Source: Halosolutus gelatinilyticus
GTDB lineage: Archaea > Halobacteriota > Halobacteria > Halobacteriales > Natrialbaceae
Direction of reading: 5' to 3'
Assembly: GCF_023028105.1 (NCBI RefSeq)
Contig: NZ_CP095491.1
Coordinates: 620,001-684,000 of the forward strand
DNA length: 64,000 nt
The notes beneath the pieces are model-generated. The model saw only the letters and a list, made by a program, of their open reading frames with translations. It was not told the DNA's origin and made no database searches. Shown piece after piece: positions 8,521 through 16,678 of this stretch (within the stretch, counting starts at the first letter, position 1; each line of letters begins with the position of its first letter). Both the position numbers and the translations under genes were made by a program.

Positions 8521-9301
8521 CGGCGACCGGGTGCCGGCGGTAACCGAGGACGCGTACGAGGCGTGTTGTCGCGCCGGCGTCCTCCGGGTTCGTCGCCCCG
8601 GAACGGAGTGGCTGTCGACCGGGTGGAGCGGCGGCCGCATCGCCGCCGACGCCGCGTACAACGTCTCGGTTCCGGACGGCTGGGGCGAAACGGATCTCGG
8701 TGTTTACGCGGCCGATCGGCTCTCGGGCGCCGGATTCGACGACGCGGACGGCGGGCCCGCGTTGTTCACCGGCGTCGACGTCGCCGACGCCCGCGGCGCG
8801 CGCTGCGGTCCCGTCACGGCCTACGCGACGGCCGGACTCTCGAACCCGGCGGCGCTGCCGATCGAGCCGTCGGACGGGACGGCCCTCGACCGCGCTATCG
8901 AGGCGGACGAAACCGATCCGACGGTGGGGACCGTCAACGTCCTCGTCGGCGCGACCCGGTCGCTGGCCGACGGCGCGCTCGCCAACGTGATCGCGGTGGC
9001 CGCGGAGGCGAAGGCGGCGACGCTGCTCGCTGAGACCGGGTTTCCCGGGACGACGACGGACGCGATCGTCGTCGGTCACGATCCGACGGGGGAGCGCGCC
9101 GCGTTCTCGGGAAGCGCCACCGAAGTCGGCGCGGCGACCCGCGCCTGCGTCCGCGACGCCGTCCGAACGTCGCTGCGAGCGCACTACGCCGGAGCCGACG
9201 CGGACCCGCCGGCATCGGTCGCGAACGCGGGCTACGGCGTCACGACCGACGTCCGGACCGAGGTGTTCCGACCCCCGATCGAGGAGGCGGGCGATCGGTA
9301 A
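8504..9301 (+). CDS. cbiZ: adenosylcobinamide amidohydrolase CbiZ
   Basis: 265 residues from ATG 8504 inside the cobD end. CbiZ hallmarks are visible: LSTGWSGGRIAADAAYNVSV near residues 38-60, TAYATAGLSNP, and GTVNVLVGATRSLADGALAN. It removes the aminopropanol arm of scavenged (pseudo)cobinamides to give adenosylcobyric acid, which CbiB can rebuild with the proper linker. Its presence shows that the operon serves corrinoid salvage as well as late assembly. Corrin ring synthesis genes are not in this window. This is the last gene of the run; an 84-nt gap follows. Confidence 0.95.
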   Translation: MPEEADGDRVPAVTEDAYEACCRAGVLRVRRPGTEWLSTGWSGGRIAADAAYNVSVPDGWGETDLGVYAADRLSGAGFDDADGGPALFTGVDVADARGARCGPVTAYATAGLSNPAALPIEPSDGTALDRAIEADETDPTVGTVNVLVGATRSLADGALANVIAVAAEAKAATLLAETGFPGTTTDAIVVGHDPTGERAAFSGSATEVGAATRACVRDAVRTSLRAHYAGADADPPASVANAGYGVTTDVRTEVFRPPIEEAGDR

Positions 9302-9385
9302 GCCGGTCGCGACCCTGCGGCGAGGAGCGCCTCGCGACCTGGGCGACCACCGTAGCTAACCTCCTGCGAGCCCTAGGGCCACGGG

Positions 9386-9796
9386 ATGGCCGAGGACGAT
9401 CCGACGGCGATCCGTTCGCTCGCAGTATCCCCTGACGACGCCGTAAACGCGTACGTATACGGCCGGGAGAACCCCGGCGACGCCGTTCTTCGAGTGACGC
9501 CCCCGTTTCACGGCCGGATGCGGGCTCGGATTCACGTCTATCGCGTCGACGACGCCGAACTGACCGGCGCGGTTCACGTCTCCCCCGAAGCCGTCATCGC
9601 GGACGACGTCGTGGCGGCGTACCCTCGGTTCGAGGAGACGCTCGAAGCCGAGGACGAGGACGCCGAACGCATCCGAGAGCGGTACGCGCAGGCGATCGAG
9701 GCGTGGCGGGCCCGCGCCCGCGAATCGATCGTCGACGTCGTGACGATCCAAGCCGACGGTGCCACCCACCAGGTCGAGGTCAAGCCGCTCGGCTAG
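9386..9796 (+). CDS. conserved haloarchaeal protein, unknown
   Basis: 136 residues, ATG start. Even, acidic, non-membrane composition with an N-terminal beta-rich half (VNAYVYGRENPGDAVLRVTPPFHGRMRARIHVYRV) and a helical middle rich in Glu/Arg (residues 80-112). The C-terminal strand is VVTIQADGATHQVEVKPLG. It resembles a small haloarchaeal DUF family but I cannot name it with confidence. It stands alone after the cobalamin operon with no shared promoter visible. Confidence 0.72.
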   Translation: MAEDDPTAIRSLAVSPDDAVNAYVYGRENPGDAVLRVTPPFHGRMRARIHVYRVDDAELTGAVHVSPEAVIADDVVAAYPRFEETLEAEDEDAERIRERYAQAIEAWRARARESIVDVVTIQADGATHQVEVKPLG

Positions 9797-9915
9797 ATCG
9801 TCACGGCAGATCGGGGACGGACGCTGAGAGGTCGGCGCCAGACCGGGTCAGTCCAGTACTTTCACTTTCACTCCGGACGGATCGGTTTGACGTACTGTCG
9901 CTCCGAGTGAACGGT

Positions 9916-10119
9916 ATGGCACTGATCGTGGACGGAACCGGCGAGCGCCGATCGACGGACGAACGAGTGACGGCGGACAGCGGACGCCAACAGCGGCGGA
10001 TCGACGTCACTGACCTGCACGCGGCGGGCATCGAGTCGTTCGTCCGATCGAACGTCGATACCGATCGAGTATCGCTCGAACAGCGCGGTGCGCGGACGTA
10101 TCTCGTCCTGGAGGAGTAG
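9916..10119 (+). CDS. small hypothetical protein
   Basis: 67 residues from ATG 9916; a GTG nine bases earlier is possible. Begins MALIVDGTGERRSTDERV and ends in two strands, DTDRVSLEQRGARTYLVLEE, which read like a real small beta-rich domain. An opposite-strand frame over the same bases has a less protein-like composition. No family recognised and no strong TATA box before it. It converges with dhaM, 97 nt away. Confidence 0.5.
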   Translation: MALIVDGTGERRSTDERVTADSGRQQRRIDVTDLHAAGIESFVRSNVDTDRVSLEQRGARTYLVLEE

Positions 10120-10216
10120 CAGCAACTGGCGTGACCGGACCGTACGGACGCGAACCGATGCCGCGACGCCGATTCCCGCCGCGTTCGTCGCGAACCCGAT
10201 CCCCGAAGTGGCGACG

Positions 10217-10639
10217 CTACACCTTCGAGATGTCGCCGGCGTCCTCGGCGGCCTCGCGAACCGACTCGACGGTCGCGTTCGCCGAGGTCGCCGCGACGGC
10301 GGCGTTGAGCGCTCCCTCCAGCACCGGCGCGTCGGCGATGACCGCGTCGACGTCCGTTTCCTCGATCGCGAGTTCGGCGTTCATGACGGCGCTGCCGAGA
10401 TCGACGAGGACGACGACGCCGTCGCGGTCGGCAGCCCCGTCCTCAGCGTCGCCGGCGCCGTCACCGCTGGCGAGCCGTTCGATCGCCTCGCGAATCGGCT
10501 CCGAGGTCGTGCCGATGCGGCCGTCCTCGGTGCCGCCGACGGCTTCGATACTGGCGTCGGCACCCATTTCCTGGGCGATCTCACGGATACCTTCGGCAGC
10601 CCGTTGGCTGTGCGAGACGATAACGATCCCGACCATCAT
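10217..10639 (-). CDS. dhaM: PTS-dependent dihydroxyacetone kinase, phosphotransferase subunit DhaM
   Basis: 140 residues, containing only the EIIA-Man-like domain. His10 in GIVIVSHSQRAAEG is the expected phosphorylated histidine. A Gly/Asp/Ala-rich loop (residues 62-73) is a local acidic insertion before DGVVVLVDLGSAVMNAELAI. It hands phosphate to the ADP bound in DhaL. E. coli DhaM carries fused HPr and EI-like domains; this one does not, so separate EI and HPr are needed, and none is encoded in this window. Start and stop overlap dhaL by 4 nt. Confidence 0.95.
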   Translation of the reverse strand: MMVGIVIVSHSQRAAEGIREIAQEMGADASIEAVGGTEDGRIGTTSEPIREAIERLASGDGAGDAEDGAADRDGVVVLVDLGSAVMNAELAIEETDVDAVIADAPVLEGALNAAVAATSANATVESVREAAEDAGDISKV

Positions 10640-11388
10640 TCGTCCCCGTCCGCACGGGCGTCTTCGATGTCGCCCTCCGGGTCGTCTACCGCCCCGGGAT
10701 CGACGTTCGCTTCGGCGTCGATCTCGACCGTCGCATCGGCGTACTCCGTCGCTACGTCGAGCAGTTCCTCGAGCAGGTACAGCGTGCTCGTCGCTCCCGG
10801 GTCCTGGTGACCGACCGATCGCCAGCCGAGGTAGGAGGCGCGGCCCTTTCGCGCGCGAAGCGGCGTCGTGAACTCGACGCCGCGGCGGGCGGCGTCGACG
10901 GCCTTGCCGAGCGCCTCGACCGGCTCACAGTCGTCGACTTCGATCGACTTCTTGTAGGTGTGGACGGCAGGGGTGAGCGCGTCGAGCATCGTCTTGTCGC
11001 CCACCGAGGCTTTGCCCCGCTCTTCGACCGTCTCGAGGTAGCGTTCGGCGAACGCAACCGTCGACTCGGCGGTGATCCCGTCTTCGAGTTCCTGGCTCGC
11101 CTTCATCAGCGACCCGCCGTAGAGCGGCCCGGAGGCGCCGCCGACCGCGGAGACGAGCGCGGTTCCGGTCGTCTTGACGAGCGTCGCGGGGCCGCCGTCG
11201 GTCTCCTCGACGCGCTCGAGCGCGGTCTGGAAGCCTCGATCCATGTTGGCGCCGTGGTCCGCGTCGCCGATCGCGGAGTCGAGATCGGTCAGGTGCGTCT
11301 TCTCGTCGGCGAGTCGATTCGCGATCGTCGCGACCGCCTCGCGGACGGCCTCGGACTGGGTCTCAAGGTCCTGCCTGTCGTCGCTCAT
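10636..11388 (-). CDS. dhaL: dihydroxyacetone kinase subunit DhaL
   Basis: 250 residues. LTDLDSAIGDADHGANMDRG at 33-52 supplies Asp37, Asp42 and Asp44, which hold the two Mg ions and the permanent ADP. SAVGGASGPLYGGSLMKAS follows, then a lid-like helical region. The final 40 residues are an acidic extension after ARKGRASYLGWRSVGHQDPG, longer than in bacterial DhaL. It sits 3 nt after dhaK and overlaps dhaM, consistent with one transcript. It accepts phosphate from DhaM and passes it to the DhaK-bound dihydroxyacetone. Confidence 0.96.
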   Translation of the reverse strand: MSDDRQDLETQSEAVREAVATIANRLADEKTHLTDLDSAIGDADHGANMDRGFQTALERVEETDGGPATLVKTTGTALVSAVGGASGPLYGGSLMKASQELEDGITAESTVAFAERYLETVEERGKASVGDKTMLDALTPAVHTYKKSIEVDDCEPVEALGKAVDAARRGVEFTTPLRARKGRASYLGWRSVGHQDPGATSTLYLLEELLDVATEYADATVEIDAEANVDPGAVDDPEGDIEDARADGDE

Positions 11389-11391
11389 CTA

Positions 11392-12390
11392 TCAGTCGAC
11401 CACCGTTAGGCCGGGCGTCTCCGCCGGGTACGCGAGGAGTTCCTTGAGTTCGTCGTCGAGTTCGAGCACCGTGATCGAACAGCCCATCATGTCGAGCGAC
11501 GTCATGTAATCGCCGACCCGAGCGTCCCACGTCTCGAGGCCGCGATCGTCGAGAATCTCCTGAAGGCGGCGGTTGACGACGTACAGTTCCATCAGCGGGG
11601 TGCCGCCCATGCCGTTGACCATGGTCGCGACCTCCGTCCCCGCGTCGAGGTCGAGGTCCTCGAGGACGGCCTCGGTGAGGTGGTCGGTGATCTCGTCCGC
11701 GGACATGTGCTCGGTGCGCTGGGTCCCCGGCTCGCCGTGGATGCCGATCCCGAGTTCGATCTCGTCGTCGCCGAGGTCGAACGTCGGCTCTCCTTTGTCG
11801 GGGGTGACACAGGACGTCAGCGCCATTCCCATCGTGCCGACGTTCTCGTTCGCCTTCTCGGCGACGCGTTTTACCTCCGCCAGGTCGCCGCCCCGGTGGG
11901 CCATCGCGCCGGCGATCTTGTGGACGAAGACCGTCCCGGCGACGCCGCGACGGCCGGAGGTGTACAGCGAGTCCTCGACCGCGACGTCGTCGTTGGTGAC
12001 GACGTACTCGACCTCGGTGTCGGCCTCCATCTCGGCCATCTCCATGGCCGTCTCGAAGTTCATCACGTCTCCCTCGTAGTTCTTGACGACGCAGAAGACG
12101 CCCTCGCCGCCGTCGCAGGCCTGGACCATCTCGCTCAACTGGTCGGCGGTGGGCGACGTGAACACCGCTCCGGCGGCCGCGCCGTCGAGCATTCCGTCGC
12201 CGATGTAGCCGGCGTGGGTCGGCTCGTGGCCGCTGCCGCCGCCCGAGACGATGCCGACTTTCCCCTCGACCGGCGCGTCGCTCCGTACGACGACCTCAGT
12301 GCCGTCGAGTCGTCGCAGATCGTGAGCCGTGAGCATCCCCTCTAGCATCTCGTCGACGACGTTCTCGGGATCGTTAATGAGCTTCTTCAT
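11392..12390 (-). CDS. dhaK: dihydroxyacetone kinase subunit DhaK
   Basis: 332 residues from ATG at 12388-12390; 17 in-frame upstream codons are not conserved-looking, whereas MKKLINDPENVVDEMLEGML is the usual N-terminus. GIVSGGGSGHEPTHAGYIGDGM (residues 47-67) and IGIHGEPG with His218, the residue that binds substrate as a hemiaminal, are intact. Together with DhaL and DhaM it converts dihydroxyacetone to its phosphate, linking glycerol-derived carbon to glycolysis; haloarchaea meet dihydroxyacetone from Salinibacter and Dunaliella. A weak TATA-like GTTATCTT is seen on the minus strand near 12422-12429. Confidence 0.97.
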   Translation of the reverse strand: MKKLINDPENVVDEMLEGMLTAHDLRRLDGTEVVVRSDAPVEGKVGIVSGGGSGHEPTHAGYIGDGMLDGAAAGAVFTSPTADQLSEMVQACDGGEGVFCVVKNYEGDVMNFETAMEMAEMEADTEVEYVVTNDDVAVEDSLYTSGRRGVAGTVFVHKIAGAMAHRGGDLAEVKRVAEKANENVGTMGMALTSCVTPDKGEPTFDLGDDEIELGIGIHGEPGTQRTEHMSADEITDHLTEAVLEDLDLDAGTEVATMVNGMGGTPLMELYVVNRRLQEILDDRGLETWDARVGDYMTSLDMMGCSITVLELDDELKELLAYPAETPGLTVVD

Positions 12391-12479
12391 GTTCCCAACT
12401 GAGGTGTGGTCACATAGCAAGATAACGTTTGCTCGTAACAACGGCGACCGAGAGGAGCGGTGCAGGCCCGACGATCGGC

Positions 12480-13020
12480 TCAGACCGGGAGCGGTATCCA
12501 GCCTGACGACGGGAAGACGCCGACCAGGGCGAGGAGGGCGATGAGGAACGTCGTCATCACGATGCTAGTCGCGGGTGGGTCCCAGTGGGTGTCGCCGTGC
12601 ATGTAGAAGATCCGCTGGGACAGCTCGCCGAGCAGGCCGCCGAGGATGCCGAAGACGGCGCCCAGGGCGATCGCTTCGAGCAACAGAAGTTCGGCCTGGG
12701 CGGTGCTCGGGGTCGCGTCGGCTAGCGTGAGTCCAGCGTAGGCCATCGGTGCCGTGGCCGCCGGGAGCATGACGTGGTGCGTGACAGGAACCGGCACCTG
12801 AAAGATGGCGTAATCTTCGGTGATGCTCAGGTTCAGGAAGATCAGACTGGCGGCGCTGATCCCGAACGCAAGGAAGGCTGCCGGTCGCCCAGAACGTGAG
12901 TCCGCCGAGGACCCCGAAGGCGATCCGGTGTGCGAGCGCCGAGACCGGTGATAGTCTCGATCCGACGGACGAGCAACGCGATCGACTCGCCGATCCGATC
13001 GAACCCGCTCGGCGTCGATC
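12480..13020 (-). pseudogene. frameshifted membrane protein gene, unrecognised family
   Basis: The 3' half is intact: from about 12880 down to 12480 it encodes four hydrophobic helices (AAFLAFGISAASLIFLNLSI, then APMAYAGLTLAD, LLLEAIALGAVFGILGGLLG, SIVMTTFLIALLALVGVFPS) with the polar loop FYMHGDTHWDPPA. Upstream the good-looking sequence moves between frames: ALAHRIAFGVLGGLTFWATG is in another frame at about 12878-12945, and a third piece, FDRIGESIALLVRRIETITG, lies near 12945-13010. No single frame with a start covers all three. I read this as a gene broken by at least two small indels. Sequencing error is the alternative. Confidence 0.6.
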
Positions 13021-13039
13021 CCGAAAATGGGGGGTTCGC

Positions 13040-13163
13040 CGATCGGTTCCTCCAACGTTTTCACGACGCCGTTGTGGGACTCGAGAGCGCGCTCGCGTAC
13101 CTGGGCCAGAAAATCCTACAGATGGCGATGTTCGATCGGTTCGACCTCGACGGGTCGGCGTAG
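13040..13163 (+). pseudogene. possible C-terminal gene fragment
   Basis: A plus-strand stretch ending at the stop 13161-13163 reads DRFLQRFHDAVVGLESALAY and goes on to QKILQMAMFDRFDLDGSA. It has balanced helix-like composition unlike the arginine-rich shadow frames nearby. No start or N-terminal domain is present. It may be the tail of a lost gene, next to the broken membrane protein gene. Low certainty. Confidence 0.25.
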
Positions 13164-13260
13164 GCGAATACCCGGTGCCGGTACCTCGATCGCACCCATC
13201 GGTGAGCTCGCGCTGCGCCGTCGAAACCGTCGGCGCCGGCCCTGCCTGTTCCGCGCCAAC

Positions 13261-13268
13261 CTATTTTT
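13261..13268 (+). promoter_or_regulatory. TATA box of the amphi-Trp gene
   Basis: CTATTTTT centred 27 nt before ATG 13292, following ACC, which resembles a leaderless promoter. Confidence 0.5.
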
Positions 13269-13291
13269 GCCTTCTCGGTGCCAGGTTCCCC

Positions 13292-13543
13292 ATGGCCGAT
13301 ACCACCAGCACCACGGACGAGGTCACCCGCGACGAAGCGGCGGATCTCCTGCAAGAGGTCGCGCGCGAACTCCGCGGCGAGGGACCGGCGGACGTTCACG
13401 TCGGAAACAAGACGCTGCGCCTGTTGCCCGCGTCGATCGTCGAGTACGGCATCGAGGTCGAGGAACGATCGCCGATGCTCGGCGGCGATCGCGAGGAGAT
13501 CACGCTCTCACTCGGCTGGGAGGTCGAGAACGCCGAGGATTGA
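13292..13543 (+). CDS. amphi-Trp domain-containing protein
   Basis: 83 residues from ATG 13292. Nearly the whole protein is one amphi-Trp domain: an N-terminal helix (TRDEAADLLQEVARELRGEG), then strands VHVGNKTLRLLPA, IEVEERSPM and the closing EEITLSLGWEVE with the characteristic tryptophan. The family is small, common in haloarchaea and without a known function; it is often proposed to bind a ligand or partner protein. A promoter directly upstream suggests it is transcribed by itself. The FAH gene follows after 57 nt. Confidence 0.9.
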   Translation: MADTTSTTDEVTRDEAADLLQEVARELRGEGPADVHVGNKTLRLLPASIVEYGIEVEERSPMLGGDREEITLSLGWEVENAED

Positions 13544-13600
13544 ATCTCAATTCGGTCCGACACCGGTAGGACTAATCCGTCGGCATCCCCAGTGCCGGCC

Positions 13601-14320
13601 ATGCGACTGGCGAGAATCGCGACTGACGACGGCCCGGTCGTCGGTCGGTACGAAGACGGCGTCGTTCACGCCGACGATGGAACGTACGAGATCGACGAGA
13701 GCCGTCTTCTGCCGCCCTGCGAACCCTCGGCGCTGTACTGCGTCGGCCGGAACTACGCGGCGACACTCGACCAGATGGCGTACGAGCGACCGGAGGAACC
13801 CGACTTCTTCATCAAGCCGCCGGCCTCGTTGCTCGGCCACGGCGACCCGATCCCCTACCCGAACTTTACCGACGAACTGACCTACGCCGGCGAACTCGCG
13901 GCCGTCATCGACGAACCTTGTCACGACGTCCCCGAAGACGAGGTTACCGACGTCGTCCGCGGCTACACGATCATGAACGACGTGGACGCGCTCGACCAGC
14001 AGGGTCGCACCGCACGAAAGGCCTTCGACGGCTCCGGTCCGCTCGGCCCCTGGATCGAAACCGACGTCGATCCGACGGCGATCGAGATGCGAACCGACGT
14101 CGCCGGCGAGCGGCGACAGGAAGCGAACACCGAACTGATGCTGTTCGATCCGTACGAAATCGTCTCGTACCTCTCGAAGCGGTTCACGTTCCGATCGGGC
14201 GACGTCGTCGCGTTCGGCAGTCCGGCGAACCCCGGCCTGATCGAACACGGCGACGCCGTCGAGATCACGTACGAGGGGCTCGGAACCCTGCGGAACACCG
14301 TGGTCGAGTCGATCGAATAG
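13601..14320 (+). CDS. fumarylacetoacetate hydrolase family protein
   Basis: 239 residues from ATG 13601 (a GTG at 13592 would add three residues). The FAH fold is clear: ALYCVGRNYAATLDQMAYER near residue 45, PDFFIKPPASLLGHGDPI, ELTYAGELAAVI with metal-binding glutamates, and IMNDVDALD. Members hydrolyse C-C bonds in acylpyruvates or hydratase-type substrates of aromatic or sugar-acid breakdown; acylpyruvase or 2-keto-3-deoxy dehydratase activity is possible. The substrate cannot be told here because neighbours are unrelated. AGGACTAATCC at 13568-13578 may be the promoter element. Confidence 0.9.
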   Translation: MRLARIATDDGPVVGRYEDGVVHADDGTYEIDESRLLPPCEPSALYCVGRNYAATLDQMAYERPEEPDFFIKPPASLLGHGDPIPYPNFTDELTYAGELAAVIDEPCHDVPEDEVTDVVRGYTIMNDVDALDQQGRTARKAFDGSGPLGPWIETDVDPTAIEMRTDVAGERRQEANTELMLFDPYEIVSYLSKRFTFRSGDVVAFGSPANPGLIEHGDAVEITYEGLGTLRNTVVESIE

Positions 14321-14536
14321 GGGCGATCGGTGCCCGAATCGCCGAGAACCGTGAACGCCGCCCGAGCCGTCAACCTATTCAATCCGGGACAGCGCTAGCC
14401 CCTTCGTGGTGTCCGCGTCCGAAAACGGCATCTTGAGCGGCGGATCGTCTACTATCGATTCCCAAGTCCCGATATCCGATCTCACAGGCGATTCCGTGGA
14501 ATACTACTCCGAGACCTGGCCGTTCGCTACCGGTCC

Positions 14537-14836
14537 TTATTCCCCGTCGTTCGAACCCGACGGCGGTGATTCGAGTTCCTCGACACGGCGTTCGAGTTCG
14601 TCGATCCGGTACAGTATCGTCGCGAGGATCATGACGGAAAACCACCCGAGGACGATCCCCAGTGGTCCCGCGAGCAGGTATCCGACCCCAAATCCGATCA
14701 TACTCGGAAGTAACACGGACGAAATCCCGTTCACCGTCCCTTCGAATCTCGGCGATCGTGTAAAAATACTGCGGTAAATCGAGGCAATATTTCGCCGATT
14801 GTCCGACTCGAACCGATCAGTAACGGTATTTATCAC
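14537..14836 (-). CDS. small two-helix membrane protein
   Basis: 99 residues if the GTG at 14834-14836 is used. Hydrophobic pair: SSVLLPSMIGFGVGYLLAGP and LGIVLGWFSVMILATILY, followed by a charged coiled tail, RIDELERRVEELESPPSG. The open frame continues upstream to 15025 but there it is antisense to a better gene, so the start must lie near or inside the 21-nt gap between them. The GTG overlaps the TATA box of the divergent gene, which makes it doubtful; an internal start at SMIGFGV is possible. No family recognised. Confidence 0.6.
   Translation of the reverse strand: MINTVTDRFESDNRRNIASIYRSIFTRSPRFEGTVNGISSVLLPSMIGFGVGYLLAGPLGIVLGWFSVMILATILYRIDELERRVEELESPPSGSNDGE
14827..14834 (+). promoter_or_regulatory. 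TATA box of the 14858 gene
   Basis: The element GTATTTATC is centred 27 nt before ATG 14858. It also overlaps the likely start of the minus-strand membrane protein gene. Confidence 0.5.
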
Positions 14837-14857
14837 CGGTGAAACACGATAGCGTAG

Positions 14858-15211
14858 ATGAACAAACGGGAGTTCAGCGTTCACGGATCGTCGGTGACCG
14901 AACTGCCGGGCGCGCTCTACGAGGAGTTGCGACGGGAGCGAAAGGGTGCCGTGGAGTGGTACGACGGCGACGGATTCGACGTGATCGCCGTCGAACGCTA
15001 CTACCTCCGGAACAACTCGGATCAACAGGCGACGGTGATCTTCGACGCCGAGGAGGAAGGGACGTTACGGATCACGATTCTTGCCGGTGGCGGCGGCGCC
15101 GGGCTCTTGCAGATCAATCTCGGATCGCATCGAACGCAAACGAAGGAGCTGGAAGATCGAATCGTCGAACTCTGCCGATCGGACGAGTTGCAACTGGAGG
15201 TGACGGACTGA
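14858..15211 (+). CDS. hypothetical protein, glycine-loop alpha/beta
   Basis: 117 residues. No signal peptide or membrane segment. N-terminal helix ALYEELRRERKGAVEWYDGD, central strands DVIAVERYYLRNNSDQQATV, then an unusual loop, ILAGGGGAGLLQINLGSH, ending in a helix, TKELEDRIVELC. The Gly-rich loop suggests a tight turn or ligand site but matches no P-loop. It reads like a single compact domain of unknown function. Preceded by a leaderless-type promoter and diverging from a small membrane protein gene. Confidence 0.72.
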   Translation: MNKREFSVHGSSVTELPGALYEELRRERKGAVEWYDGDGFDVIAVERYYLRNNSDQQATVIFDAEEEGTLRITILAGGGGAGLLQINLGSHRTQTKELEDRIVELCRSDELQLEVTD

Positions 15212-15283
15212 CCCGATCGATTCGACCCCGTGTCGCACCCTGGGGGCGCGGTTCGGTAAAATCACGGTTTGAGCTTCCCGAAT

Positions 15284-15291
15284 AGTTATTC
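15284..15291 (+). promoter_or_regulatory. TATA box of the lipoprotein gene
   Basis: AGTTATTC centred 28 nt before ATG 15316. Confidence 0.45.
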
Positions 15292-15315
15292 GTGCGGGTT
15301 CGGAATCGTCCGCCA

Positions 15316-15876
15316 ATGAATCGCCGAACCCTCCTCGCTGGCGCCGGAGTGGCCCTCACCATCCCGTTCGCGGCGTGTCTCGACGGCGTCGCCGCCGGAG
15401 AGTCCGACGACGGCGGCGACGCGGCCGACGTCGACATCCCCGACTCCCCGTCGGAGTATCCGGTCAACTCCGGGGGTCTGGACGAGTTCAGCCCGACAGC
15501 GACGTACGAAGAAGTAGCGATCGGAAGTCGTAGGGGGGTAGCCGACGAGTACAGACCCCACGACGTGGCCGTGTGGAACGCGGCGGCTGAGCCCGAAATC
15601 GACCTCCGAATTATCGACTCGGCGGCGGAATCGGTGGTTCACCGCGAAACGTACGCGATACCGGACGACACTGCGCTCGTCGTCTCGCTTCTGCAGCCGT
15701 CGGCATACCTCGTCGAGGTGCGCGTTCCGGCCGCCGAGACCCGGCACACGTTGCGAGTGCCGTGTCACTTCTTCGATTGTAACAGTTCCGTCACGCGGAT
15801 CGGAGCGCTCGATGACGAAGAAATCCGGTCGTCGGTGTTATCGACGACGGCTGAGTGTTCGTCCGCCGAGTGTTAA
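15316..15876 (+). CDS. secreted lipoprotein, unknown function
   Basis: 186 residues from ATG 15316. The signal peptide MNRRTLLAGAGVALTIPFAAC ends in a lipobox, with Cys21 as the lipid-modified residue, and the NRRTLL start hints at a Tat-type signal (two arginines). The mature protein is acidic and beta-rich (VAVWNAAAEPEIDLRIIDS, HTLRVPCHFFDC) and has several cysteines near the C-terminus, including CSSAEC at the very end. It probably sits on the outer face of the membrane. No family recognised. Confidence 0.8.
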   Translation: MNRRTLLAGAGVALTIPFAACLDGVAAGESDDGGDAADVDIPDSPSEYPVNSGGLDEFSPTATYEEVAIGSRRGVADEYRPHDVAVWNAAAEPEIDLRIIDSAAESVVHRETYAIPDDTALVVSLLQPSAYLVEVRVPAAETRHTLRVPCHFFDCNSSVTRIGALDDEEIRSSVLSTTAECSSAEC

Positions 15877-16075
15877 CTCCCTCGCGGACCCCGCCCCGGT
15901 GCGTCGACGGACCGATTCGTTTCGACCGTCCATCCCGTTCGCCTCGAAGACTGGACGGCGATCGAAACGCGGCATTTCGGAGCCATCGGGCTCGATCGAC
16001 GGCTCGGTCGAATCGTCAGGATGCGAATCGAGACGGGAAGAAAGGCACTTCCGATCGCGGCTCCTCGACTCGATC

Positions 16076-16588
16076 GTGAGCGCCGACGCCCCGCGCCGCG
16101 TGGAAGTCTATCCCGATCGGGAGGTCGTCGTCGAGTTCGATCCCGACCTGACCTTCGAGTGCGTCGACGACTGCACCTGGTGTTGCCACCACGGCGTGTT
16201 GCTCTACGATCGGGACTTACTCGAACTCGCCCAGCGGGCGAACCTCGCGGAGACGACGACCGACTTTCGCGGCGAGAAGTTCGTCACCCGCGAGCCGAAA
16301 GAGCGCGGGGAGCACGTCGCCGAGGACGGCCACGCTTGCGCCTTCCTGCGGGAGGACGGTCTCTGTAGCCTGCACCTCGAAGCGGACTGGAAGCCGACGC
16401 GGTGTTCGGTCTTTCCGCTCGGGGTCTGGCTCGAAGGCGGCGACCTCCACGTGGACATCCGCGACTCGGCGCACGATCACTGTGAGGGGCTGAACGTCAG
16501 CGATCGATCGGTTATCGACCACCTCGACGCCTTCCTGCCGGAACTGCTGTGGGAACTCGAAAATCCGGATTCCGATCGTGAACTCTAA
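16076..16588 (+). CDS. YkgJ family cysteine-cluster protein
   Basis: 170 residues from GTG 16076. The frame is open back to 15812 but those 88 codons are Arg/Ser-rich and overlap the lipoprotein gene. CVDDCTWCCHHGVLLYDRDL (Cys29, 33, 36, 37) with later HACAFLREDGLCSLH and TRCSVFPLG is the YkgJ (CxCxxCC) pattern, thought to bind zinc or an Fe-S cluster. Such proteins are small and cytoplasmic; a role in metal or protein modification has been suggested, but no reaction is established. It stands alone between the lipoprotein and aIF-1A genes. Confidence 0.85.
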   Translation: MSADAPRRVEVYPDREVVVEFDPDLTFECVDDCTWCCHHGVLLYDRDLLELAQRANLAETTTDFRGEKFVTREPKERGEHVAEDGHACAFLREDGLCSLHLEADWKPTRCSVFPLGVWLEGGDLHVDIRDSAHDHCEGLNVSDRSVIDHLDAFLPELLWELENPDSDREL

Positions 16589-16656
16589 CCGCGAATCGAC
16601 AATCGCGTATCGACGACTGTCGAGGCGCAGTGAACGAATTTTCAGGAGCGCGGCGT

Positions 16657-16666
16657 GTGGTACCAC
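16657..16666. repeat. 10-bp perfect palindrome upstream of aIF-1A promoter
   Basis: GTGGTACCAC, with flanking GGC and GCC, lies 12 nt upstream of the TATA box of the aIF-1A gene, in the place where activators or TFB-site modulators act. It may be an operator or a chance palindrome. Confidence 0.35.
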
Positions 16667-16678
16667 GCCCCTCCAATG

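Noticed and set aside
15812-16075. 88-codon N-terminal extension of the YkgJ protein
   Set aside because: Overlaps the lipoprotein gene and has an Arg/Ser-rich shadow composition.
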